Positions 44,412-54,459 of a stretch of DNA of 64,000 nucleotides are shown piece by piece; within the stretch, counting starts at the first letter, position 1; every line of letters begins with the position of its first letter. The stretch is from Hymenoscyphus infarciens (Eukaryota; Ascomycota; Leotiomycetes; Helotiales; Helotiaceae). The DNA lies in assembly GCA_001414345.1 (NCBI GenBank), contig LLCB01000010.1:310001-374000 (forward strand), in the 5' to 3' direction. The position numbers and the translations under genes are program-made. Under the pieces are notes generated by a model. That model saw only the letters and a program-made list of their open reading frames with translations. It had not been told where the DNA came from and made no database searches.

Positions 44412-46383
44412 ACAAAAGAATCCTATTCCTAAAGCAAGTCCATAGTAAACTAGTATCTTGCGCAACTACCTACTCAAATCTTTACCATATTTTTGCGACG
44501 GTCTTTTGTCGAGGAATCAGCATTTCTACCGTTCGCTTCTTTACTGCCACTTGCACGCTCCACGAGAACAAGTTTTTCGAATCTTTGTGATTCATAATGA
44601 GAACTGTATTATTCAATTGTGTCATGATACATAAGTGAGGAGATTAAAGACTCGTGGATGGCTTTGTTGGCAGCCTCGCAGTAAACATTGAAAGTGGCAG
44701 TAACTAACTAAATACACAACCCCGTTCTTCCAGCTTTCTCTACACTATTAACCTAGATAGATGAAGACAATTGAAGTTGATTGTTTGAACTGTCTAGTTT
44801 AAGTTTCGATTGGTCTCTAAGCGTTGAGGATGGTTGACTGGAAGTACATTACCATACAAAGTTAGAGCCAGTAGGCAGGTACGAACCTGAAGTATTTACT
44901 GCCGCTTTTACTGTCTACGGTAGTACCATGTATAAATGGAGTAAAGACTTTTTTTTTTTTTGATATCCGCACCCTTATTTTGTCCAAGACTTTCCGAGCC
45001 AGCTGTTCTTCGTTGGCTTACCCGCAACTTGATTAGCTTACTGGTACTCGGTATACTAAAACCCAACCTGCTTTTCCCAAAGAAAAATGACAAACACATT
45101 CCGAATTTGTCACTTTCTCTTTAGAATAAGGACGGGAGTGGGACATACTTCTATCAAAGATTAAACCTCCTCATGTTATAAAGGCGGGCGAGTCTCTTCG
45201 TCCTTCGGAAACTTCCCCCTGCAAACAAACAAACCCTCGATTTCTTGGAGTAATTAATTAATTATATTCCACAACAATCAACGGTCGCAAACACTTCCGT
45301 GTTGTTTTCTATCGAAGATCTAATTGAATTGCATCATGTCCTGCCGGGAATAGTGAGTAGGAGGCGCGGTGGTGGTGATGGTGGTGGTAGGATGTCTATT
45401 AGGACCTTCGCACTGCTTCCTTCCTCAATTGTTCGACCAAGACTCGGAAAATCGATCCGATTATCCTACCGTGCGGGAGTAATTAGATCCATGTTACCTT
45501 TATTGTTCCAGGAGAGTTGGGGGGATAGAATGGGAAGGGGCCTTGGACTATAGTCACGAATTCCTGCAACGCCTGGTGGGGTTGATGATTGCTGCAACTC
45601 CGGAATTTGTAGCACCGACTCTCGCACTCACCCTGTGATATGATTAATCAAAGTTGTATATAAGGCTTGCTTGAACTACTCTTTAGAGTATATACAATAT
45701 TGATATCTGATACGGTTGATTTAATAGGTATTAATTTTAGCTGTGGTCGAGTCACGGGTGGTGATTGTCTTCGAAGACTTGAGCTCTCACTATTGCAAAT
45801 TCAACCAGCAATTTTTTTGTTTTTGTTTTGTCAAGGTGTGTTTTTATTCAAGGACAAAAATTTGCTGACTATCGAAATACTGTCATCATCTGTGTGCTGT
45901 TCATGCCTCCATCCATATATCTACATCGCATCCACCCAGGGCCCTACAGATAAAAGATCCAGTAGTAATCCAAACCCCAAAAATGATGTTACAATCGAAA
46001 CGCCCAATCCAACCTTTCTTCCACATATCATTCATTATTAAAGTCATAACCTAGTAGCCTCGTCGAGAGTTGGTTGTCCGCTGAGCATCGTCATCGCTGA
46101 CCTGAGTTGCCATGAATGGAGGGAATGCACACCATTGGGAAAACAAGTCGCCGAGCTTTCCAGTCCAGTTTTCCAGGTTGATAGGTAGTTTCCGTTTTCC
46201 CAGATGCGTGATCCAGCATTAAACTCCAAATCCTATACCATAGAAACACGTTAGCCAAACTCCCATCACCTCTATTGTAAGTTTCCTATAAATAGCTGTC
46301 CGACGCATCCGAAAATCACATCACCAGAGCAGCTTACCAACAGAAAAATCCTTCCCATTCACATCGCAACAGAAAGAAAATTC
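44412..46383. other. gene-poor, AT-rich
   Basis: About 2 kb without a supported gene. Contains a 12-bp inverted pair (TTACTGCCACTT near 44543 and its complement near 44692), a 12-nt T run near 44949 and no domain-bearing frames. Confidence 0.4.
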
Positions 46384-46989
46384 TTAAACCTGGGTCATAG
46401 AAGGCCCACCTTTGCGCATACCTCCACGACTGGAAACGCTTCCAGAACCACGGTGATTCAGGAATGTGAAGAAGAGGGAGCCGAGGAAGGAGACGAAGAG
46501 GAACCAGAAGAATGCTGTGCTAGCTTGGAGTTCGTGGCAACGCTTTGTGGGGTTGTGGGAGCCGTTTGTTAGGTAGTTGGAGGTGATGTAGGACTAGATG
46601 ATCGGGTCAGTTGCTGTACTTTGATTCTGGTGCCTATGAGGAGAGGGGAAGAGGAAGATGACAGGGGAAGAGAGAAGAGGACTGACAGTATTCCCACAAC
46701 TATGAACTCCCAACTTTGCAGCCAACACCACACCGGCAACAAAGGTAAACAATGCCGCGAGCGCATCTGCGATCAAAGCAGCAATCGGTATCGCGAGACT
46801 CTCGACAAACACACCTGCCAGTCCGAAGAGGAGGGCCAGCCAGGAAATCACACATACGAAGATGGCGTAGTTTATAGCTGCGGGATTGCCGGCGACGGCT
46901 TCGTGGATTACATTTCCGATCAAGGCAGTTGTGAGGAGGGTCCAAAGGAATTGGGAGCCGCGGCAGGCGACGAGGGGGAAGGAGACCAT
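46384..46989 (-). CDS. NCE102: MARVEL-domain protein NCE102 (Nce2)
   Basis: Two exons (46989-46687 and 46593-46384), intron of 93 nt (GTCAGT to CATCTAG), give 170 residues. Four hydrophobic helices in MARVEL spacing are visible: SQFLWTLLTTALIGNVIHEA, YAIFVCVISWLALLFGLAGV, IAALIADALAALFTFVAGVV and STAFFWFLFVSFLGSLFFTF. A cysteine (CGNT) and SYITSNY lie between helices 3 and 4. The tail HRGSGSVSSRGGMRKGGPSM is short and basic. In yeast Nce102 is a plasma-membrane eisosome protein that senses sphingolipids and was named for non-classical export. The leader contains a GGT microsatellite. Confidence 0.9.
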
Positions 46990-47151
46990 TTTTGCGGTAG
47001 TTTCTTTTTGTGATTTTGGAGTCTTGAGGGTTTTGATTGTTGAGGTTGAAGGTTGCGGCGATAGTTATAGAGAGGTGAGGTTTATTTTCGCGCTTTTATG
47101 TAGCAGAGGATTCTGGTGATTCACAAGAGGAAGACAGTGGGAAGTGCGCAG

Positions 47152-47175
47152 GGTGGTGGTGGTGGTGGTGGTGGT
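47152..47175. repeat. GGT microsatellite, 8 units
   Basis: Eight perfect GGT units, about 160 bp upstream of the NCE102 start codon, in its promoter/leader. Confidence 0.85.
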
Positions 47176-47824
47176 GTGAGTGTTATTGTAAGTCGGAGCG
47201 GAGAGGAGAGGAAGGAGAGTTTAGCTTGTCGCACGAGTGAGGAGCGTTGCGTGTATGACGTCGTTTCCGGCAGAGCGATGAATGATGCGCTGATCGCTGA
47301 TCCAAAAACTCGAGTAAGGGACCAAAGCGCCGAGTCGATCGAGTTCAGGGGGGAAAAGTCTAGACTCTTGGACTTTTCAACAGCTGAGATGTTTAGAAGA
47401 CAGTTTTGTGTGTAATTGTGTGTGTATGAGTGGGTTTCTTGGAGATGTTGTAGGTGGTTCGTCTTTCTTGTTTGAATTGTTGTTCCCATCTGCCGACTTC
47501 TCCGAACTTCGGTTGGCTGACCCGGCAACTCGCAAAACAACGAGATGGTACGATTCTCGCAATCCCCTGCTGTACTGTAACATCATCTCCTTTTCCCCTC
47601 AATTGGATAACTTGATATCTCGTGTTTACTCCACTAAATTAGATTAACTCGAAAATCGAAGATCTTCCTTTTTCAGGCCCAAGCTTTCTCGCGACGGAAA
47701 ATCCGGAGATGCCAAGGAAAGGGGAACTCCCTGACGTATGCGGCTGAGTCGTTGGGAGGAGATGGGAAGCTGAAGGGATTTACCGAGTTGGGGAAATCCT
47801 ATATGAAAGTGCTGACACCTACTT

Positions 47825-47920
47825 TATTACACGTCGGCGTGTCGTGGTGTTGTTGTAAGTGAGAGGTATTTATATGATAAAAATACTATTGATACTTACA
47901 ACACAACAACACGTATAATA
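47825..47920. mobile_element. short MITE-like element with 6-bp flanking repeat
   Basis: A 96-bp AT-rich segment. Its ends are inverted copies: left TATTACACGT, right (reverse complement) TATTATACGT, one mismatch in ten. Further in, GTTGTAAGT (47852) pairs with ACTTACAAC (47894), and GTATTT pairs with AAATAC, so the whole can fold as a hairpin. CTACTT stands directly outside both ends (47819-47824 and 47921-47926), as a target-site duplication would. No coding capacity. Confidence 0.6.
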
Positions 47921-48431
47921 CTACTTGCTTTTCTCTCTAAGCGAGCTAGCATTTTTCACCTGCTAAGAGTTAAAAATGGTGAAAATGAAAAACCTTGAGT
48001 GTTTTGGTCTCTATATCACGCGGTAGACACCGCTTCAACATTCGGATTAGAGAGAAGATCTTCACATTGTCAACCCGTTGTTTAGATATCCCGTTCTCAT
48101 ATATACTCTCACAGAAACAAAGAATCTAGGAATTTATAATAATTTCTTAAAATTTTAGAGATTAATGCACGCAGAATCATGAATTTTCCCCCGGTTATCC
48201 GAATATTGGACGGGGGGAAGGTGTTGCGCAAAACATGTTGCGTTGAAGTGCAGGTGTTTGAGAATTTGAGGGAGGTCTGAGTTGGGCGTGGTCGTCTCGT
48301 CTTTGGGGTCGCACCATGCCACTTCTAACGAGGGAAGGCACGACCCGGGCACATAGTTTTTCATGTTTAACCCATTGTTGTCGCGCACGGGGTAGGATCA
48401 GAATCTTATTATATGGCATACAGTGTAAAGA

Positions 48432-48908
48432 ATGAGATGGGTTTTTAGTGGTGCACCTTCGCCTAACAGTACTTTTACCTACATAGACCTCTACAAGCAC
48501 TGCTCTTCACGATTGCTGGTGATCGCTAAACTTGATGCAACACTGCCTGTATGGCTGATTTTGCAGCGATTGCCAGAGAAGGAAATATCTAAACGGTCTG
48601 AAAGGTCGCTTTTTGTGACTGGATCCAGTCTTTTTCATACTGTATTCAGTCCTCAAACTTATGTAGAAATTAGTACAAGTGATGATGAAAAAAAAGGATC
48701 TTCATTTGAACGAGTCTTTTCAATTAATCTAGAGGTATTCCAGGCATTGTGCAATGAGCTGAAGGGGCATTCGAGTCCATTGGTGTTACTTATAATATTG
48801 TTGGAGTGGAGTATGATTCGAATTGAGAGGCAGCTTCGACTTGATTCTCCACCAAGAGGCGAGTTTCCAACATCAGTGGAACTGGACACAAAGTTTCCAA
48901 CTGTGTGA
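48432..48908 (+). CDS. hypothetical protein, 158 aa
   Basis: A 158-codon frame from ATG 48432 (MRWVFSGAPSPNSTFTYIDL) to a TGA at 48906-48908. It has scattered hydrophobic segments (SPLVLLIILLEWSMIRIERQ) and a basic/serine-rich middle. No domain recognised. Surrounding DNA is AT-rich and element-bearing, so this could be a fragment of a lost gene. Support is only the open frame. Confidence 0.3.
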   Translation: MRWVFSGAPSPNSTFTYIDLYKHCSSRLLVIAKLDATLPVWLILQRLPEKEISKRSERSLFVTGSSLFHTVFSPQTYVEISTSDDEKKGSSFERVFSINLEVFQALCNELKGHSSPLVLLIILLEWSMIRIERQLRLDSPPRGEFPTSVELDTKFPTV

Positions 48909-49214
48909 CAGCATGATAAAAAATTTACACATCCTCGGCCGGCTCTTTCGGAGACGTTCGCCATAACGCATTAGGAAAAATGGCACTGGAACAAAACCCA
49001 TAGTTATAAATGCAAAACCCCAGTTGCCCTAACTCTTGTATACATCGAAGGACTAACCAAAAGGGAAAAAACCCCAAAATACGCACGAACAGTTGGCAAC
49101 CGAATCTCCAAAAGAATACGAATTAGGTAAATATTTGAACATTGGCCAGATAAATGGTCCAATTAGAGGAAGATCTTTGCCTGATGGGTGTTGAAGCTCC
49201 ATTCTGGAGCATGT

Positions 49215-50288
49215 CTAGCCCTTGTGTAAATAATTGGTCTCATTCAATCCCCTTCCGGCCACGCATACAACCCTTGGAATACAAAGAGCTGTCCCAGCAA
49301 TGGATTCTTGATATCCGTCTCTGATTAAATTGAAAAACTTCCCAGCTGCCTGCTCCTGCCCCATCTTCAATAGATGGAGAGCAAATTCTTCCATGGTGAG
49401 AAGGTGTTGCTCTTTGAAGGCTCCATCCGCACGTCAAGGAACCTCTCATTACTCATAAATTTGGTAGCTGAAGTGTCCAATTATATCTTCCTTTGGCATA
49501 AGACATTTCTCGGAGTTGATCGAGTGCTGCTGCTTGTAGGTCTGGTTCCATCTTTTTGACTTTCATGTTAACACAATCGAGTTCATCCCATTGTAGGCAC
49601 CTATCTGCATGCAGTTGTATATCAGCAAGTGAGCTCAAACTTTTCGCAAACCATTTCAAACATTAGAAATTATCCTTACCTGGTTTCAACCTCCTAAAAA
49701 GATTTCCCAACACCACCTCCGGGTTTCCTTCAAGAACCATGACCAACAATCTCACATGCACAAAATCAAAGCTCCCCACCAAATCCTTCGAGACGTCCTG
49801 GAAAAGATCCCAATAACGCATTGAAACATTTCCAGGAAGCCGTTTTTCGTGTAGTGCTTGAGAAAGATCGTTATTGAAACCTTAAAACGTGGCATTGGGG
49901 AGTGTTCGAGCCACGTCTAGGAGCCAAGCTCCGGTACCTGCTACAACCGCTGCGATCGCGGGTGAAGAAAGAGGGATTGAGGGGTGGAGGTTGAAACCTA
50001 TTGCTTCTTTCCAGAGGTGAAATTGGAGGTTTAAACGACAAGCTGCGACGTGGTTTCGGTCTAACATGTAACCTTTGCCAGATGCGAGTCTGAAATCAGC
50101 CATAGCTGAGAACCACGGGAGTTGGGAACTTGATTTGTGTAAACTGGAGTGGTGTCAGTGGGATCCACGAAGGAATTTGGGACAGATGAAGAGAAACTTG
50201 GAAAGAATGTGCTAATTTGTTGAGACAACTTTTGTGAGTGTTGGCTTACTTCTCTGGTAGATTCGCTAAAATAGGCTAAATGCAACAT
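49215..50288 (-). pseudogene. LaeA-type SAM-dependent methyltransferase pseudogene
   Basis: Read down the minus strand, all parts of a fungal class I methyltransferase are present but broken. The start is DPTDTTPVYTNQVPNSRG. Then a frame change near 50105-50115 leads to MADFRLASGKGYMLDRNHVA and FHLWKEAIGFNLHPSIP. The SAM-binding glycine motif reads AVVAGTGAWLLDVA where VGTGTGIWLL would be normal. A TAA stop at 49882-49884 interrupts just after ARTLPNATF. FDFVHVRLLVMVLEGNPEVV, a GT-AG intron and LQWDELDCVN follow. Frame changes near 49453 (after LQLPNL) and 49411-49416 (after VRMEPSK) precede the last part, QHLLTMEEFALHLLKMGQEQ, and RDGYQESIAGTALCIPRVVC. Such genes often sit in secondary-metabolite clusters; none is visible here. 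Confidence 0.85.
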
Positions 50289-51341
50289 CGACTTTTTGAT
50301 TTTTATTGGTGCTCTACGAATCGAGAGGTTGGTTGTGTCTGTGTGATGATTTGTTTTTGTACTTGAAGTTTTCTTGTTGCTGATTCGTGGGAAGTAAACA
50401 ACTTACTTGCTGGCTTAGAGGTTTCTGATGTTTGAATTAACACAACTTTACTCAAGGAGGTGGCTCAGCATAACATGGAATTACTGCTAACCTTCTCGCT
50501 TCGTGTTGCTTGAGTTTTTACTCTGCGTGGGGAGCGGGAGGTTAAGTATAATTCGTGGTGGAGGACACTGGGTCATTTTAGAAGAGCCGGTAGAGCTCTG
50601 GTCACGATCTTTATACCTTCACTTTCACCAAGGTCCTAGCTTCAATTATGAAGAAGACAAGTCAGAAAATCATTGGACTTCGCTTACCATCTCCTACAAT
50701 CGAAATCAGAATTTGAAGGGGGAGGGTAATCACGTGGCGCTAAGCGAAGTAGGACTTGTCGTGAGCTCCAATCTCAGAGTATACACCTCTATTGTTACTT
50801 CAATTTTTCTCCTACTGGATCATGTGTGTGCCTACTCTGTAGAATGATGCACTGGAAGCGAGGCTCGATCGGTTAGAGTTGCATAGAAAATGGGTTTGTT
50901 GTTAGCACCAGCCTTATGGTGGTAGGTGCACTCGTTTAAAGTGATGCATTTGTGAAGAAGACTCTCTGTTTTGGTTGCATCATTTTGGCAAGCATAAACA
51001 AACCACTTGGAAGGGCTAGACTGTTTTTCAAAACAGCTAACTATCTAGTCCCTAGATTTTTCTTAAATTTCCTGAGGCAGGAGCTAATAAGGTAATGTAG
51101 AGTGTTTCGAAAAATAGGTACAAATTGCTAATTCACTTTCAAGAAGTTACATTACGCTTTTCCTACTCTCAAGACAAGGCTGGACTCCTTAAGCCATTTT
51201 CTTTCTTCAACACCCTTTCAGAACCACATCATACAACTTCCTCACGACAAAACTTTAACGATAGCATCGTGGACGCATACACACCCCACGGTCTTTCGTA
51301 AAACAAAACATCTCCACATCACCCTTACCACAAGACTTACA
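50289..51341. other. intergenic
   Basis: About 1.05 kb; frames at 50503-50847 are without domain support. The final 130 bp are C/A-rich, as in a promoter/leader. Confidence 0.45.
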
Positions 51342-52373
51342 ATGTGCCGCAACTACCGCTTCTTCTGCACCAACTGCGACCACCTGACCCAACAACACCT
51401 GCGACCCTGCCTCACACGATCATGCAAACACCAAACAAATTACGACCACATCTTCCAACATCCAATCACCCCGCCGGCCCTCCCAACCCGCTGCCCTCAC
51501 TGCTGGTCCCAACCCCTTTCGGAACCCCTGCCAGCGTTCCTCCCAAGATTCCGTACCCCCTCTGGATACGTCTCAACAAAGGATATCACAGCATGGTTGG
51601 CCAAATTGTATCACCATCTTAAAACCACCACTGGAGGCGACTACCTCATCTCGACGGACTTCACACCAGTCCCCGATCTCAGAGACATGATGCTTTTCTG
51701 CGAAGCCGTATGTTTTTTCGAAATGGATATGATGTTTCGATACCAAGAGGGGGGAAAGGAACCAGATAAGTTTGAGCAGGAGCTTGTGGCAAAGTTGCTT
51801 TATGCCAAATTTAGCGAGTGGGTTGATGAGATGGAGTTACTTCTAGGCCCTCAGGAGGAGAGAACGGAATTGATCGTGGAATGTGGGAAGTTGGAGGCGA
51901 AACGGGAAGCTGCTAAATTGAGGATGGCCGGGAGGAGCTTGGACTCGAGCTGCATTTTGTGCACAAATCCTTATTGCACCGAAGAAGAGGATTCGGGCGA
52001 TTTCGAATTCCTACAAGGCTTTGAGGGGGAGGGCATAATACGGGAATTCGACCTAGCCGCCTTCCTTGGTGACAACTTGGGCGAGGAGGGGTGTGGCGGC
52101 GAGGAAGAACAGCCGTGTATGACTCCTTGCAGGCACCTTTTCGGTCATCGTTGCCTGCGGAAGTGGTTGGAGACTAGGACTTTGAAGCCATTCAAGAAGT
52201 CGTACGACTGCCCTTTGTGCCGTGCTTCTTTTGGGTCATTAGGAAGGATTGAGGCTCAATATAGACATGGGAAAAAAAGACCCTTGTGGCTGCATCTTGT
52301 TACGGGATATCGAGGAAAGAGTGGCAGCAAGGGAGGGGAAAAGAAAAAGGAAAGTAGCGCCCAAGCAACATAA
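51342..52373 (+). CDS. RING-type zinc finger protein, tandem copy 1
   Basis: A single-exon frame of 343 residues. The N-terminus has a cysteine-rich module (MCRNYRFFCTNCDHL, then RPCLTRSCKHQ, then RCPHCW). A helical middle follows (FEQELVAKLLYAKFSEWVDE, EERTELIVECGKL). The C-terminal RING is split: CILCTNPYC, a roughly 55-residue acidic insert (FEFLQGFEGEG, REFDLAAFLGDNLGEE), then PCMTPCRHLFGHRCLRKWLE and DCPLCRASFGSLGRI. The second half keeps C-x-H and the last Cys-x2-Cys pair, but has Gly where the fifth ligand usually sits (HLFGHRC). This suggests a ubiquitin-ligase-like role, which is inference. The gene at 53438 has the same plan, so the pair arose by duplication. Confidence 0.75.
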   Translation: MCRNYRFFCTNCDHLTQQHLRPCLTRSCKHQTNYDHIFQHPITPPALPTRCPHCWSQPLSEPLPAFLPRFRTPSGYVSTKDITAWLAKLYHHLKTTTGGDYLISTDFTPVPDLRDMMLFCEAVCFFEMDMMFRYQEGGKEPDKFEQELVAKLLYAKFSEWVDEMELLLGPQEERTELIVECGKLEAKREAAKLRMAGRSLDSSCILCTNPYCTEEEDSGDFEFLQGFEGEGIIREFDLAAFLGDNLGEEGCGGEEEQPCMTPCRHLFGHRCLRKWLETRTLKPFKKSYDCPLCRASFGSLGRIEAQYRHGKKRPLWLHLVTGYRGKSGSKGGEKKKESSAQAT

Positions 52374-53437
52374 ACAAGTTGAAGAAATGAAGCAGTGGAG
52401 ATTAGAAGGAGATATAATGACTTGGTATACGAAATCTTGTCACCAGAATTTTGTGGCATCATTCAGCAAATGAATCAAGGAAAAGTGCTCAAAAATCAAG
52501 TCATTAAAACAATTGATTGTCGTTCAAAAGTAAGGCATAGCTGATCACCTCCTTGTTGTTTGCTTATCAAGTAAATATCAACCGCTGGTAGGTCACAATT
52601 GTTTGGTGCTATCAAATCTTGAGCAGGCTTTTTTTGCTGGAAAGGAGATCAGTGTGAAAGGTATAAAGAGAAAGTCGCCATTTATTAGACACCAAGCCCA
52701 CTGTACCACTCAGGATCAACAAAGGCAAGCTCATGTATAAAACGTGAAGTGCAGTTTTTGTTACTTACCTGGGTTATTTCCAAGTAAAAGTGAGTGGTTC
52801 ATTCATTTTAACTTAGAGGGTTGTGCTTTAATCGCAAGTTAACTAATTTTATCTGAACTTACCTAATCTGGACATAAAATAAATTTATTTGGATTATAGG
52901 GAGTTTACTTGGAAAATCAACCAGTATACTATACTTTTAAAAGACTCCTGGAAATTTCTTTGATTGACCTGGTTAAGCCAAACACCTTTAAACAATGTAA
53001 TTTAATAGTGAAACTTACTTCTTAAGATTAGAAAGGGGTATCTTGATCAGTCAAGTTATCAAAGGGAAAATAAAGGACACTAGATCCTTTAGTTAAGCTA
53101 TGTTCAAACATGAGGTTGAAACAATTTTCAAACACAGTGCAATTCAGTTTTAGAGTCGATAGCCGATTCACTGGAAAAAAAATAGACAACTCGCTGTAAC
53201 CAACAACAAACTGTAGGAAAGGTCTACACGGGGTCTGAGCGTCCATTCTAGAGTTGACGAGGCTTTATGTTTAGAGGAGCGGTTAGCTAGGAAGTCTTTT
53301 TTCACAACAACAGTACACTGCAAAGACCAACCCAAGCTCTGGATCACTCAACAAACAAAGCCTTGGAACACAGAATCGGACGACACACGACACCTCCACC
53401 ATCTGATACCAATTTTGAAAAACACGATCATTTAGAG
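52374..53437. other. AT-rich spacer between the two RING genes
   Basis: About 1.06 kb, strongly AT-rich from 52740 to 53050, containing the inverted repeat listed at 52769-52924. No gene is supported. Confidence 0.5.
52769..52924. repeat. imperfect terminal inverted repeat, possible MITE relic
   Basis: The left end CTGGGTTATTTCCAAGTAAA is mirrored at the right end, which in reverse complement reads CTGGTTGATTTTCCAAGTAA; TTTCCAAGTAAA matches exactly over 12 bp. The 156-bp unit is AT-rich and non-coding. No convincing target-site duplication was found. Confidence 0.45.
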
Positions 53438-54459
53438 ATGTGCCGGCAGTATGCGTTCCGTTGCCAGGGCTGCGAAAGGTTGTTACTACATAAGCCACGA
53501 CTTTGCAAAGCTCCATCTTGCGCTCTCAACTCTCGGTTAATCTTACCGATGAAGCACCCACAAATGAGCAGATTTCAATGTCGACGCTGTCCATGGTGCT
53601 GGTCCTCGCCAGAGTCGAAAGGAGGCGTCGCTCGAGCACGTCAAACTCTCCAAGGTTTTGGCGATGCCCTCATACTTCCCGAGCATTGGAAGCGACTTAG
53701 CGAAACCCCTGAAGGGGATTATCTCAGAAATGCCGACTTCACATCGATTGCCACTGAAGAGGACGCGAAAGTCTTCGCTGCATTTACAGCGGTTATGGAG
53801 GCAGATTTGGTCGTCAGATTCCATGACCCCAAGCTGAAGACACCGGGCGAGTTTGAACTAGAGATTGTGGCCAAGATGCTTTATGTGTCTTATGACGACT
53901 GGATTGATTGGATGGAACTTGACCATAAGGACATAAGAGAGGAGAGAACCGAGATTATTCTCGCAAGGGGGAAAACTCGGACCGGGGAGGGTGCCACATG
54001 TCCCAACTGCTTTAACGAGTACTGCGAACCAAGAGACGACCCTCGACAGTTTGAGTTCTTCAGAGGCTTTCATCGTTGGGGTCAACGTCTCGAATTCGAT
54101 TTGCCGGCATTCCTCAACGACGAATTGGGGGAGGAGGATTTGGGTGGGGATTTCTTGGAAGAACAACCGTGTTTGACCCCGTGTAATCATCTAGTAGGAC
54201 ATCGATGTCTTAGAAAGTGGTTGCTGAATAAGGTTTCGAGAGGGAATGACTGTCCTTTGTGCAGACATTACTTGTAAGCAAACTTTCCATTTGGTCTTTT
54301 CTTGAACTTCTAATCTTGCGAGGAAAACATGCGCTAATTTGTGGCAGTGGAAATTTGTTCCGAGTCAAGGCTCGAGATGCGCCTGGAGCACCGCTGTGGT
54401 TCAAAATTGTCTTGAACACATACTGGAGTTCACGAAACGACCGAGAGGAAAATAATTGA
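53438..54459 (+). CDS. RING-type zinc finger protein, tandem copy 2
   Basis: Two exons (53438-54273 and 54348-54459; 74-nt intron with GTAAGC donor, GCTAAT branch and GTGGCAG acceptor) give 315 residues. The start MCRQYAFRCQGC aligns with copy 1. Shared blocks are GEFELEIVAKMLYVSYDDWI, EERTEI, CPNCFNEYC, a roughly 55-residue acidic insert, EEQPCLTPCNHLVGHRCLRK and DCPLCRHY. Without splicing the protein ends right after CRHYL; with splicing it continues FGNLFRVKARDAPGAPLWFK, which matches FGSLGRIEAQYRHGKKRPLW of copy 1. This homology supports the intron. The ligand pattern C-x-H-x2-G-H-x-C is the same as in copy 1. Function is inferred only from the RING. Confidence 0.8.

Larger units (their letters stand above)
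46990..48431. other. intergenic with microsatellite and MITE-like element
   Basis: 1.44 kb; no gene supported. Holds the GGT repeat at 47152 and the small element at 47825-47920. Confidence 0.5.

Noticed and set aside
44445..44465. Similarity of GTAAACTAG-N2-TCTTGC to a segment inside the MITE at 14906
   Set aside because: About 15 of 18 bases match, which can occur by chance in 64 kb, and the terminal repeats are not shared.
44543..44704. TTACTGCCACTT and its complement as a MITE
   Set aside because: Only 12 bp, with no flanking target duplication.
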